This document shows positions 1-11,079 of a stretch of 64,000 nt of DNA, in pieces (positions within the stretch are counted from its first letter, which is position 1; each line of letters begins with the position of its first letter). The notes beneath the pieces were generated by a model. The model was not told where the DNA came from. It saw only the letters and a program-made list of their open reading frames with translations, and did no database searches. The stretch is from assembly GCA_024803745.1 (NCBI GenBank), contig JANJXV010000013.1:54282501-54346500 (forward strand), in the 5' to 3' direction. The position numbers and the translations under genes are program-made. The DNA is from Megascapheus bottae (lineage: Eukaryota; Chordata; Mammalia; Rodentia; Geomyidae).

Positions 1-116
1 AACCATGAAGACATTTCTCAGAGTGAAATAAGCGAGTTGCAAAAGGACAAATATTTCATGATTACATTTAGAAGCATCTAGAGCAGTCAAAAGCACAGAC
101 AAAAAGTGGATGAGGG

Positions 117-322
117 GGGCCAGGAGTTTGGCCTAGTGGTAGAGTGCTTGCCTGGCATGCACGAAGACCCAGGTTTGATTACTTGGTACCACATACATAG
201 AAAAAAAGCCAGAAGTGGTGCTGTGGCTTAAGTGGTAGAGCCCTAGCCTTGAGAAAATCCAGGGAGAGAGCTCAGGCCCTGAGGTCATGCCCAGGACTGG
301 CAAAAAAAAAAAAAAAAAAAAA
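117..322 (+). mobile_element. IDL-Geo SINE, full length
   Basis: Left monomer tRNA-Ala/ID-like (box A-like tggcctagtggtagagtgc, box B-like ggtttgatt), right Geo monomer with its own ctcaa..ggtagagc and gccaggactggc end, then a 20-base A tail. Near-identical direct repeats (aagtgga.gagg) flank it. Confidence 0.85.
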
Positions 323-499
323 GTGGAAGAGGGATGCCCAGGGACTGAGGTAATCAGGAAATGAAGAATTATTTTAATGGCTGTAGAATGTTAGTCTTGC
401 AAGATGAAAAGAGTTTTTGAGATAGATAAGGGAGTGATGATTGTACAACATGAATGTATTTGGGGCATAGCATTAGACAGTTAAAAATGACACAATAAG

Positions 500-846
500 G
501 GCTGGGAGTTTGGCCTCGTGGTAGAGTGCTCACCTAGCATGCACGAAGACCCAGGTTTGATTCCTCGGTACCACATACATAGAAAAAAAAAAAGCTGGAA
601 GTGGTGCTGAGGCTCAAGTGGTAGAGCTCTAGCCTTGAGAAAGTCCAAGGACAGTGCTCAGACCCTGAGCTCAAGGCCAGGACTGGCAAAAAAGAAAAAA
701 AAAAAGAAAAAGAAAAAGTTAGAAATGGTGCTATGGCTCAAGTGGTAGAGCTCTAGCCTTGAGAAAGCCCAATGACAGTGTTCAGGTCCTGAGCTCAAGG
801 CCAGGACTGGAAAAAAAAAAAAAAAAAAAAAAAGAAAGAAAGAAAG
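500..846 (+). mobile_element. Trimeric SINE: IDL-Geo-Geo
   Basis: An ordinary IDL-Geo (500-718) is followed directly by a second Geo monomer (719-846). Imperfect 14-base direct repeats, aaaatgacacaata (485-498) and aaaatgatacaatg (847-860), flank the whole unit rather than the dimer. Confidence 0.7.
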
Positions 847-860
847 AAAATGATACAATG

Positions 861-1099
861 GGCCAGGTGTAGTGGCCTGTAATCCTAGCTCCTCAGAAAG
901 GTGAGATCTGAGGATTGCAGTTCAGAGCCAACCCAGGCAATAAAATCAGTGAGACTCTTATCTGCAGTTAACCACTAGAAAACAGGAAGTGGCACTGTGG
1001 CTCCAGGGGTAGGGTGGTAGCCTTGAGCTAAAGAGCTCAGGGACAGTGCCCAGGCCCAGAGTTCAAGCCCCACAACCAACAACAACAAAAAAAGACAGA
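861..1099 (+). mobile_element. B1-like/Geo dimeric SINE
   Basis: Left half is 7SL/B1-like (cctgtaatcctagctcctca, gatctgaggatt), linked by the 'ctcttatctgcagttaacca' connector to a Geo right half (gtggctccaggggtaggg, gagttcaagccccac) and an A-rich tail. Confidence 0.8.
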
Positions 1100-1196
1100 C
1101 TGGTGGTATGACTCAACTGGTAGAGTGCCAGCCTGGGACAAAAAAACTGAGCTGGAGCTCAAGGAGCTGAGGACTGACAAAAAAATAAAATAAAAT
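1100..1196 (+). mobile_element. Degraded Geo monomer
   Basis: gactcaactggtagagtgcc and a trailing A-rich tail (aaaaaaataaaataaaa), without a left monomer. Confidence 0.5.
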
Positions 1197-1410
1197 CTAT
1201 AGTTGAATATTGTGGCTTACACTTGAAATCCTACTACTTAGTAGTTTCCAGGTAGCCTGAATGATGAATTCTCTCTTTTTTCTTCCTTCTGTGAAATTTG
1301 ATCCCAATCAATAAAAAATTACATATGGTGGCACACATACTTCTCATCCCAACTGTGCAATAAATATCAACAGGAAAAGTCAAGGTCCAAGCCCAAATAA
1401 CTGACACAGT

Positions 1411-1643
1411 TGGGCACCAATAGCTCACACACATAATTCTAGCTACTCAGGAGGTTAAGGTCTGAGAGATCATGGTTCCAAGCCAGCCCAGACAGAAAAG
1501 TCCATAAGACTCTATCTCCAAAATAGGGCAATGCTGGGCTAGAGGAAGCCTGGTTTAAATGGTAGAGTACCAGCCAAGAAAGCAAGATAAACAGGCCAGG
1601 CACTGAGTTAAAACCCCAGTACCAGCAAAAAGAAAAAAAAAGA
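1411..1643 (+). mobile_element. B1-like/Geo dimeric SINE, degraded
   Basis: ctagctactcaggaggttaa and aagccagcccagacag define the left half; the right half keeps taaatggtagagtaccag and gagttaaaaccccagtacc. Confidence 0.65.
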
Positions 1644-1790
1644 CAAACTACAGTGCTCAAGCGGTAGGCCATCTGCCTAGTAAGAACACAGCTCTGGTTC
1701 AAACTCCAGTACTATGAGTTGGTAGAGTGCCAGCCAATGGGTGAAAGTGTTAGGTAACAAGTTCAAGTCTTGGCCTTGGACAAAAAAAGG
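1644..1790 (+). mobile_element. Geo/ID-like monomer remnants
   Basis: Two degraded tRNA-like units: ctcaagcggtaggccatctg with ggttcaaactccagtac, then gttggtagagtgccagcc with acaagttcaagtc. Confidence 0.4.
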
Positions 1791-2179
1791 AGAAAAATCT
1801 GTGAATTAGGGAATAGTTGAAGCTCAGTGTAGATCATGTGCTAGCATGTATAAGATACTTGGTTCCATTCCCAGCCCTCTCTCCTTTGAAATAAACTTAG
1901 TATCTTTTACTCCCTGCTCCTAGTGCAGGGAATTAATTCCAAGACTTTGCACATGGTAGGCAAACACTCTGTCACTAATGAACCAGCCACATCTGTTACA
2001 CTGTATACTTTAATGTTTAAATTGGTCAGTAACAAAAGTTTTTTAAATTATTCTTATTTTGAAATATGGCATAAATATTATCCATTCAGCATGTCAATTA
2101 TGTATACAATGTATCTTTATCAGTGTCATCCCTTCTATCATTCTGCCACAAATCAGTTTGTGAAGATTCCAATTAGAGG

Positions 2180-2252
2180 AACTCAAGTGGTAGAATACCT
2201 GCCCATGAAATTCAAGGCCCTGGATTCAATCCCCAACACTAAAGTAGGGTGA
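2180..2252 (+). mobile_element. ID/Geo-like monomer
   Basis: aactcaagtggtagaatacc and ggattcaatccccaacac give A- and B-box-like motifs at tRNA spacing. Confidence 0.45.
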
Positions 2253-2549
2253 AGGTGGGGGGGAATGGCCGATTCCCATTAAAATATATAACTAGATTTG
2301 GGATTTTGGTAGGAATTTTACCAAGTTTTAAATCGGTATTGGCAGATAGTAAATAAGCACATGAAAAGTAGTATCTTTAGTCACTAGGAAAACCAAAACT
2401 GAAACCACAGCGATATACCACTATAAATCTTAAATAGCTAGTCAAAAAGGCTGACCATACTCAGTGCTGAGGAAGACAGATAGGTACTGGACTCTCATAT
2501 GCTGTAGGTAGGACCATAAAACAGTATATCCACTTGAAAAAGGCTTGGA

Positions 2550-2636
2550 GCTGAGGGCATAGCTAAAAAGGTAGAATGCCTGCTTAGCAAGCACAAGGCC
2601 CTGGTTTCAAACCCCAGTACAAAAACAACAACAAAA
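2550..2636 (+). mobile_element. ID-like monomer inside L1
   Basis: ctgagggcatagctaaaaag, gtagaatgcctgcttagcaa and ggtttcaaaccccagtac with an A-rich tail; it splits the old L1. Confidence 0.55.
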
Positions 2637-2737
2637 GAAGTTTGGCAATTTTAACGGCAGTTTCAGTTACATTCAATTACATGACCTAGCCACTCCAGCA
2701 GGAGTCACTAGGAGTTTGCCCTCAAGAAAAGAAAATA

Positions 2738-2998
2738 GGCTGGGTGCTGGAGGTTCAAGCCTATAATCCCAGCTATTCAAGAGATGAGATCGAGATCGGA
2801 GAATTAGTTCAAAGCCAGCATGGGCAGGAAAGTGTGTAAGACTCATCTCCAATTAACCAACAGAAAACCAGGAGTGGTGCTGTGACTCAGTAGTAGAGTA
2901 CAAGCCTTGAGCAAAAAAAAGATCAGGGACAGCATGCAGGTCCTGAGTTCATACCCCAGGACCAACAAAAAAAGAAAGAAAAAAAGAAAGAAAGACAG
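2738..2998 (+). mobile_element. B1-like/Geo dimeric SINE inside L1
   Basis: gcctataatcccagctattc, then aattaaccaacagaaaacca and a Geo half ending ccccaggaccaac plus an A/G-rich tail. Confidence 0.75.
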
Positions 2999-3651
2999 AC
3001 CGACCTATGTCTATACAAAGACTTGTATACACACATTCACAACTTTATAATTGTCAGGAAAGGAAAGCAGCTAAGATATATGATAATAACAGGTGAACAG
3101 ATAAACTGTGCCATAGTCACGTAATGGAATACTCAACAACAAAAGAGTTAAAAAAAAACTAGACAAAACAATACATACTGTATGAACCCATTCATGGAAA
3201 ATTCCCAAAAATGCAAACTGATTCATAGTAAGTAGAAGCAGTTTAATGGTTATCTGGGAATAAGGGACGCAGAACGGAAAGAGGTACCCAGTGTGTTTAC
3301 TGTCTAGACTGTGATGTTTTTCTAAGTATATACATTTGACAAAACTTACCAAATTATACAGAAGTATAGGCAGTTTATTATGTAAATAACATACACCTCA
3401 GTAAAGTTGCTTTAGAAATGAAATATAAAGCAGGACAGAGAAAAATTGAGAATCAGCTTAATTTATTATAGGAATTATATAATTTATAAGCAATTGGAAA
3501 AGGTATTAAAATAATTAAAAGACAGTAAATGCAATTTATAAATTCAATTTAAAAATTCAAATTAGTCTAATTAGGTGTTCAAAGAGAGCATTAATCAAAA
3601 GGCCCTTTGAAGTGATTGTTAAAATGTTCTAGAATATAAATAAAATGGATG

Positions 3652-3874
3652 GGGCTGGGAGATTGGCCTAGTGGTAGAGTGCTTGCTTAGCATGCACAAA
3701 GAACTGGGTTCAATTCCTCGGTACCACATACATAGAAAAAACCGAAAGTGGTGCTGAGGTTCAAGTGGTAGAGCTCTAGCCTTGAGAAAGTCCAAGGACA
3801 GTGCTCAGGCCCTGAGCTCAATCCCAGGACTGGCAAAAATAAATAAATAAAAATAAAAAATAAATAAATAAAAT
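3652..3874 (+). mobile_element. IDL-Geo SINE
   Basis: Full dimer with tggcctagtggtagagtgct and the Geo end; the tail is (AAAT)n. Confidence 0.85.
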
Positions 3875-3930
3875 GGAAAGATTTGGAGATTATTCTTAAG
3901 ATTAACTTAAAAATCCAACCCTTAAAAGGA

Positions 3931-4146
3931 AGAACTAGGCCAGGAGCACAGCCTAATGGCAGAAGGCTTGCCTAGCATGCACAAAGCCCTGGGTCTGATT
4001 CCTCAATACACATACTCAGAAAAAGCCAGAAGTGGTGCTGTGGCTCAAGGGGTAGGATAGTAGCTTTGAGCTGAAGAGCTCAGGAACAGCACCCAAGCCC
4101 AGAGTTAAAGTCCCACCACTGATGAAATGATGAAATAAATAAATAA
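3931..4146 (+). mobile_element. IDL-Geo SINE
   Basis: Older copy: cagcctaatggcagaaggct left, ggctcaaggggtaggatagt right, tail in AAAT units. It abuts an inverted copy at 4,168. Confidence 0.7.
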
Positions 4147-4167
4147 GAAAGAATTGGATTTTTTGAA

Positions 4168-4350
4168 TTTTTTTTTTAGACAGTCTTGGGGCTTGAACTC
4201 AGAGCCTTGGGCACTATCCTTGAGCTTTCTCAAGGCTAGCGTCCTACTTGAACCACTTCTGGGTTTTTTCAGTGTATGTGGTACCACAGAACAGAACCCA
4301 GGGCTTTGTCCATGCTTTGTGCACTGTACTATTAGGCCACACTCCTGGCC
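4168..4350 (-). mobile_element. IDL-Geo SINE, inverted
   Basis: Oligo(T) at the left edge, then ccttgagctttctcaaggct and ttaggccacactcctggcc. It forms a head-on pair with the copy ending at 4,146. Confidence 0.75.
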
Positions 4351-4416
4351 AATTTTTGAATTTTCAACTTTCACAAATTGAAAATCAACTTTTTCTGGTC
4401 AAAATATTCTTTTCTT

Positions 4417-4602
4417 TTTGCCAGTCCTGGGCTTGAGCTCAGGGCCTGAGCACTGTCCTTGAGCTTTCTCAAGGCTAGAGCTCTACCACTTGAGCCACAG
4501 CACCACTTCCAGCTTTTTTCTATGTATGTGGTACCGAGGAATCATACCTGGGTCTTGGTACGTGCTAGGCAAGCACTCTACCACTAGGCCAAACTCCCAG
4601 CC
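4417..4602 (-). mobile_element. IDL-Geo SINE
   Basis: gccagtcctgggcttgagct at the left and ctaggccaaactcccagcct at the right; well preserved. Confidence 0.85.
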
Positions 4603-5401
4603 TCCAAAGTATTCCTGAATAGTCTTTATTACTCAAGGGCAAGGGTGGGGTGTGTCATCTAGAACCCCACCCAGACATGCCACTCACAGGTCACCCAAAA
4701 TTCACCCTCTTGGGCTCTCAGACTGTCAGTTTCCTCATCTGTATGACAGGAATGATTCCCAGAACAAATAATATAATTAATCGTTTACTATGAATCCTCT
4801 TCATGTTAATGCACAGCACATGGCTAAAGGAAAGTTCTCAGGTAGAAGGCGAGCAGAGGGTAAGAATGAGCAGCATACCATCTTGCCACCTAACTGCTGA
4901 CCTCCCAGTCCCTGGGCTGGCCAGAGACAGACAGGAAAAAGGGGCACCCACACATTTCAGACTCTAAGCATGACTCAGCATAGCCAGGACACGGAATTTT
5001 CCGCAGTCTCAGATGCCATGTCGCATGTGGGTCAACAGAGAAGCAGCCCTAGGAGCCTGGCCCATTCCCCACACAGCTAGTGGTATTAGCCAGTTTCCTG
5101 ATAGCCCAGGACAAAGACATAATAGAAGAGATGTGGCTGAGATGGGCTGGAAGGACCAGGGGTTCTGCCTTCTGGGGGAGCACTTAACAATAACAACAGC
5201 CCACATCCACCTTCCTCTGAGATTACACATGAGAAAGCTACAGAGGGGGGAGCATCCCCCCACCAAGATGACAGAGCCTTGGTTACTGTAACTAAGGAAA
5301 GCTCAGGAGAATCAGCAGGGCCTTCGGAACTGATGAGCTGAATTGAAGAGAAACCAGATGACCTGGGAGAAATGGAATCTTCTTGGGGATTAAATTTCCC
5401 T

Positions 5402-5680
5402 TCCAGGGCCTTGGTGTCTCACATCTGTAATCCTATCTACTTAGAAAGCTCAGCCTATAATCCTAGCTACTCAGGAGGCTGAGATCTGAGGATCAAGGCT
5501 CAAAGCCACCCCGGGCACAAAAGGACCTGAGACTCTCATCTCCAATTAACCTCTATGAAAGGAAATGGGGCTTGGCTCAAGGGCAGGGCTGTATGTCGCC
5601 TTGAGCTCAAGAGCTCAGGGACAGTACCAGGCTAAGTTCAAACCCTATGACCCCCCCCCAAAAAAAAAAGAAAGAAAAGA
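5402..5680 (+). mobile_element. B1-like/Geo dimeric SINE
   Basis: It carries two partial repeats of the tRNA-independent 'cctataatcctagctactca' start, the connector tctccaattaacctctat and a C-run/A-run tail. Confidence 0.7.
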
Positions 5681-5821
5681 AAGAAAGAGCAAGCTGAGTC
5701 TGAAGATCAAGATTCAAAGTCAATGTAGGCAAAAAAGTCCAAGACACTCCAATTAACCAGAAAGGAAAAAAAAAAAAAAAAAAAAAAAAAGGAAGAAGTG
5801 GCTAAACAAGAATGTGAGGCC

Positions 5822-6055
5822 CTGCCAGGTGCTGGTGGCTCACACCTATAATCCTAACTACTCAGGAACCTGAGATGAGGATCATGGTTTGCAGCCAGCC
5901 CAGGCAGGAAAATCTGTGAGATTCATCTACAATTAACCACTAGAAAACTGGAAGTGATGCTGTGGCTCAAAGTAGTAGAGGGCTAGCCTTGAGCAAGAAA
6001 GCCCAAGGACAGTGCCCAGGCCCTGAGCTCAAGCCCAGCATTGTGGGGGGGGGGG
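5822..6055 (+). mobile_element. B1-like/Geo dimeric SINE
   Basis: ggtgctggtggctcacacct through ctgagctcaagcccagcat, ending in a G run rather than an A tail. Confidence 0.75.
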
Positions 6056-7129
6056 AACTTCCTAGATTATAAAAGGCACCCTGAGGAAAATCCCTACATA
6101 ATGGATAGAATACAAGAAAAATTCCTATACGAAGGAATTCCCCACTTCACACTGGACATGAGCTCTAGAAAAAGTTGAACTACAAAGTCCCAGGGCACCT
6201 AGCTGAGAAACATGGAAGAGTATCACTGTGTCCTAAAATCAGGACAACATCTGGCCAGGCTGTTCTTTGAGATGTGTAGGAGATAGGACTGGGTGTCAGA
6301 TAGGCTCTAGGCCCTTGCACAATTGCATTTCCCAGGCCTCTGAATTTGGGGAGAAGGACATTAGGAGAAATCTTAAAGCAATAGGTTATACATGAGCCTG
6401 TAGTCAAAAATCTCAGAGACAGAGCCCATGCCTTGAGTTTAAGTCCCAAATCTGGTGCACAAGTGCATGCACACACACGTGCGGACACACACACGTACAC
6501 GTCAGCAGTCTGGGCACCAGAGGAATAAAGGACAATTGCATCTTTACCTCCTTGCCACTGTGAGTGGAAGAGGCAGGAAACAGACACCAAGTGTGTACAA
6601 TAAACTAGCTGGCTGAGCCACCTCTCACATCCCAGATGCCTGCTTCCTTAAGTCCCCTCACCTCCCCCAGCCCTAGGGTAGGTCGAGCCTCACTGCCCTC
6701 TTCCGACCCAGCTTCCCAAGCCACATCCTTCCACAAGTAGGGCTGCCTGCTACTGCTGGCCAGCTGCCAACTGGGACCAGTAGGGAGTCAGATGTTACTT
6801 TCCTGTGAAAACCAAGAAAATGCAGAGACCAAGCTAAAGGGAAGATTTCAAAACTCAGAGCATGCCTTTTGTACTGACCAGCCATGCCAGGACTTCTGTG
6901 TGCATTGCCACTGCTGGCAATGTCCCCCAGCAACCCACTGATCTAGATGAAGACACAGGACTTACCTTTTAGTGTTCTGTGGGTCTCTTCAGAGGAAAGA
7001 TGCTATCTAAAGAAAAAATAAAATAGTCTCATTTATCTGAGTAGTTCCTAAAGATTCTAGGAGTCAGAACTGAGGAATAACTGCTTGCAGGCTTCTAGCT
7101 CATATGTGGCCATGGAGGACATGGGGATA

Positions 7130-7265
7130 TAACCAGCTTCATTGTCCAGTTACCTGGGCCCCAAACCTTGTTGCTCTGCCTGGTTCCTCATCTGTAAAAT
7201 GGGAACAGAAACAATGCCCACTTCACAGGCTCTTAGGAGTGTCTTTGTGTTAACAAAGGACACAT
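7130..7265 (+). mobile_element. MIR-like remnant
   Basis: ggttcctcatctgtaaaatg ggaacag, then ccacttcacaggctcttagga is the MIR 3' end pattern. Confidence 0.45.
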
Positions 7266-8636
7266 TCTGACTTTGACTAGTATAGGTGGCAATAAACATT
7301 AAGTCCAACCCTTGTCCAAAACCAATACACAAGAACAAAAAGTTCCAGAAAGTTCTTGTTTTATCTCAAGTACTTGCTCTTCCTGCCCACCTCATTTGGC
7401 CCAGATGCACTTTCTCTTTGCTGCTGCCTCTAATCCTCCATCACTACCTGTGCTCCTGTTTCTTGGACTCTGGTTTCTATCTCAGGATGCAACATGACAC
7501 TAATAAGAAACTGACTTGTGTTATCTGAGATGTCTCTGGCTCCCCAGCCTTTTCCTCAGAGCCCTGAGATTTCCTGAAGAACCCCATCCTGCCATGCCTA
7601 AGAGAACACCCCAAGTTCTGCCACACAGGGGCCCACGGTGTTTGACCACTTTTTGGAGTTTACAGATTGCTTCTTTTCAATCTGCAAGACAGCTGTGAGA
7701 CAGCTGAAGGGGCCAGTCAATAAACACCAAATGGAAAGAGACCAGCAAGCTGTCAAAGGGATTGAGTCCATGGTCACAGAAAACCAATACATTATGTCAA
7801 GGCTGAAATTCAATGACTGGGAGCACTCATTCAATCAAATATTTATTGAGTGCACACCTTGCACAAAGATCTGTGTTAGAAGACACAGGCTCTGCCCAAA
7901 AAGTGCCAAAAAGCAAATTAAGTTCCTGGGGCCAATTTTGAGACAGATGACACCTGATAGGCATCCAAGCAGTGAGCCCAGGGCCAATTCCAGCCATGCC
8001 ATTCACTAGCCTTGTGACTCTATGCATTCTCCGTGCACATGTGAGGCATAGAGTGCATTCAGGCTGACTTTTTTTTAACAACAATAAATTATTATTTATC
8101 TTCACTATTAAAAGAGAGTGCCCATCCAACTAATAGATTTGGCAATGTTTAATACAGTCAAGCCCTAAGTCTTAAAAAATAAATAATTTTAACAGGGCAA
8201 GATAAGAAGTCGGGCTCTGCAGGGAACAAGTCACCAAAAGTGGAGGTGAGTAAGACCCAAGTTTACGGGGAACAGTGAACAGTCTCATGGGGAACTAAAG
8301 CAGCAGAAGCAGCCTAAAAGGTCAATGGAAGAAAAGACTATAGAGTCCTGCATGCCAGGCTGAGGCAAGCTTGCAATTAAATAAGAGGAAATGAAATATT
8401 CTTTATCAGTTTCCATTTTCCACTATCTGTCCCTCCTCCTCTCTCCAAATATCAATGGCTGATGTTAGAAGACAGGTAAAACAAAGCAATTAGTAATCTT
8501 CAGTTAGGCCCAGGTGAGGTTTCAGTAGGAAGCAAGCACCATATCCTCCTTCTATGATGGCTGTCTCTGAATAAGAAATTAGCCACAGCCTGGTACTTCC
8601 GCAATACAGAGTAGGGCTCATTCAGAATAAAGATTT

Positions 8637-8722
8637 TGGGATGGGACTCAGTGGTAAAGCATTTGTCTAGTATATCCAAGATCCTAGATTCAATCCCCCA
8701 GCACTGAAAAAAATTTTTAAAT
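8637..8722 (+). mobile_element. ID-like monomer
   Basis: gactcagtggtaaagcattt and gattcaatcccccagcactg followed by an A tail; a tRNA-Ala-derived unit with no Geo half. Confidence 0.6.
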
Positions 8723-8730
8723 AAAGGTTG

Positions 8731-8925
8731 AGTCAGACATCATGGCACATGCCTGTGATCTCAGCAATGGAGAGGCTAAGCAGAAGGATAGCAATCTGAG
8801 GCCAGACTACCCAAGAGCACCAAGCTCTACCTAGAAAACTAAGAGCAAAAGAACTAGGAGGATGGCTCAATGGTAATTTGCCTAGCAGCAGATGTCCTAA
8901 GTTTGATCCCTAGTACTGGGGGGAA
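8731..8925 (+). mobile_element. B1-like SINE joined to ID-like unit
   Basis: catcatggcacatgcctgtg starts a B1-like unit; ggatggctcaatggtaattt and gtttgatccctagtactggg form a following tRNA-like unit. Confidence 0.5.
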
Positions 8926-9602
8926 CCCCACTAGGGTGGATATTAGGAGGCAGCCCCCCCAAAAAAAATCCAAATTATCTTCCACAACACATTTGAATAA
9001 AAGGCATCCAGTTCACACAGAAGATGCTCGGGAGAGATAGGAATTCCTCCCAAATTCACCAGGGGCCTTTGCTGCTGACCGTTCCTTCTCCATTTCTATC
9101 CTGTCTCACCTTCCTGGTTATCAATTTGAGCCATTTCTAACTTGTCCCCAGTGCTGTGTGAGGAACTCAGGACCCAGCAAAGAGAGATGCAGACAACTAT
9201 TGCGTGGAATGCTATAGACATGGGTCTGAGGTCCAGCCCTATCATTCGTTTCAGGGCCTCCTGAGCACGTTAGGGGAACAGACACCCAGCACATGGCCTG
9301 GGTATTGGAAGGAAGACAGGATGAAAGCAAGGAGCAGGCCACAAATTAGGCAGCAGCCTGACTTACTACATCAAAGGCAGAAGAGGCCAGACATGGGCCA
9401 CCAGGACAACTTTCTCACTGGGAAATCTTAAGAGATAGAATTAGCACAGCTAATTAGCTCAACCAGGCTGCATGCAGCAGGCTTCTGTAAGGAGAGACAA
9501 GGAGAAGGGTTCACTGGGGTAACCTACCTTAACATTAAGCAACCACAGTGAGCAGAGCCCTAAGGGCAGAGCACAGGACAACCATTAAGAAACAAAAGAA
9601 CA

Positions 9603-9680
9603 GGCCACAGTATAGTTCGGTGGCAAAGGCATGCTTAGCTCAAGGCGCTGGGTTCAATCCCCAGCACCAAAATGGAAAAA
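9603..9680 (+). mobile_element. ID-like monomer
   Basis: agtatagttcggtggcaaag and gggttcaatccccagcacca with an A-rich end. Confidence 0.6.
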
Positions 9681-10619
9681 GGGATAGCTGTTCTTAAAGC
9701 ACTTACCAGAACACAAATGGATACAACCTATAGTTTAGGTCAACTGCATAGACCTTCACAGTCAAGCCAAACACCTGACTATCTTTAGATCCAGTCTCGC
9801 TTCTTCACTGACTTACCTGCAAACACTACTCTCACCTGGTTACCTCTTCTACCCAGTAGCCAACCAGATTTCTTACATCCACATTCACTGAGAAATTTCC
9901 TCCCTATTCTCCTTCCACCTTCCAGGACTTACTCTTGCTTCACTGCCAACAGCATCTCAAAGAGATTTGCCACACAATTCCTCCATGAAGCCTGCTCAGA
10001 TCCATCCCCTTCTAGCCTGGGCTAGTCCATTTCTCTTCTCCCAGGCTTTTATATGTGGTCTGTTCTGCTTCTGGGGACTTTACTGAACTCCACTAAACTT
10101 CCTTTCCTCCTCTGGACTGTACCCTGCCTTCACCTGCTCTCTACAAACACCTGTGCTATGTCCATTTGTGGCTTAGGTTTCATTTTTCCTCCTCCAACCA
10201 ATTTGTTGGTAATTTTAAGACAAAGGCTTAACCTCATCACTTGGGTCATCTGTCAGCAACCAGTGTAGTCTCTGCAAATAGTAAATGTACAAGAGAATAT
10301 GATTAAGAGTTCAAGAATTATGATGAAGAGTAGATAAACAGAAAGTTGCGAGTGCAAAGCTCAACACAAGCCCGCCAGGCACAAGTATTTGCCTTATATA
10401 CAGGAAAAGGGTGACATGAGAGAGGCCAGCCAAGGCTGCTGGTGGCACTGGGTAAGAGGGAAGGCACATGGCTGACTCTGGGGACTTAGTGATGGAGCAA
10501 GTGTTGCCACTTTTTGGAACCTGTTTTCTCAGCTGCATGATGTGAATAATAAGCCCTGGCTTATCTAATAAAATGAAAATGTAATCTTTCTTTTTTTTTT
10601 TTTTAAAGAATGTCAAAGG

Positions 10620-10850
10620 TGCCAGGCACCAGTGCTTACCTCTGTAATCTTAACTACTTACAAGACTGAAATCTGAGGATCACAGTTCCAAGCTAACCCA
10701 GGTAGGAAAGTCCATGAGACGCTGTCTCCAATTAACCACCCAAAGGCCAGAAATGGAGTTGGAGCTGTGGCTCAAGGGGCAGAGCGCTAAGGGACAGGCC
10801 CTGAGTTCAAGTCTCAGTACAGACAGACACCCCCCACCCCCTCCCACACA
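10620..10850 (+). mobile_element. B1-like/Geo dimeric SINE
   Basis: ggcaccagtgcttacctctg, connector ctccaattaaccacccaaag, Geo half, then a C/A-rich tail. Confidence 0.75.
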
Positions 10851-11079
10851 CACTATGTCAAAGCTGCCAAGAACTTGGCTTAATTCCGCAGTTTGAGATG
10901 AGGAAAGAGCTTTCTAAAAGTAAAACAGTTTGTACAAAGTACACAGGGTAATTCATGCTGAGAGGAACCTGCAGGGCAGGTCCTAAAAGCCAAGGATCCT
11001 GACTCCTTGCCCAGGAAGAGCCTTGCTGAATCAACTTCATTAACTGAAACAAGAAAGGAAAGAGAGAGAAGAGCGAGCG

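Larger units (their letters stand above)
2330..3420 (+). mobile_element. Decayed L1 (L1M-type) 3' portion, interrupted by SINEs
   Basis: 2,340-2,545 resembles the end of L1 ORF2 (a quasi-palindromic 'accaaaactgaaaccac' stretch and the 'cagtatatccacttg' region), 2,640-2,735 continues it, and 3,000-3,410 resembles the old-L1 3' UTR (gtgaacagataaac, atggaatactcaacaac, cctcagtaaagttgct). Two SINEs split it. No intact frame remains. Confidence 0.6.

Noticed and set aside
500..700. tRNA genes suggested by A- and B-box-like motifs in many places
   Set aside because: All lie in ID-like or Geo SINE monomers with A tails; none forms an intact cloverleaf with a proper acceptor stem that I can see.
11020..11043. 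Minus-strand acceptor (TTTCTTGTTTCAG) at 11,044 as a second PC leader exon
   Set aside because: The pyrimidine tract and CAG are good, but no convincing donor follows within a normal exon length.
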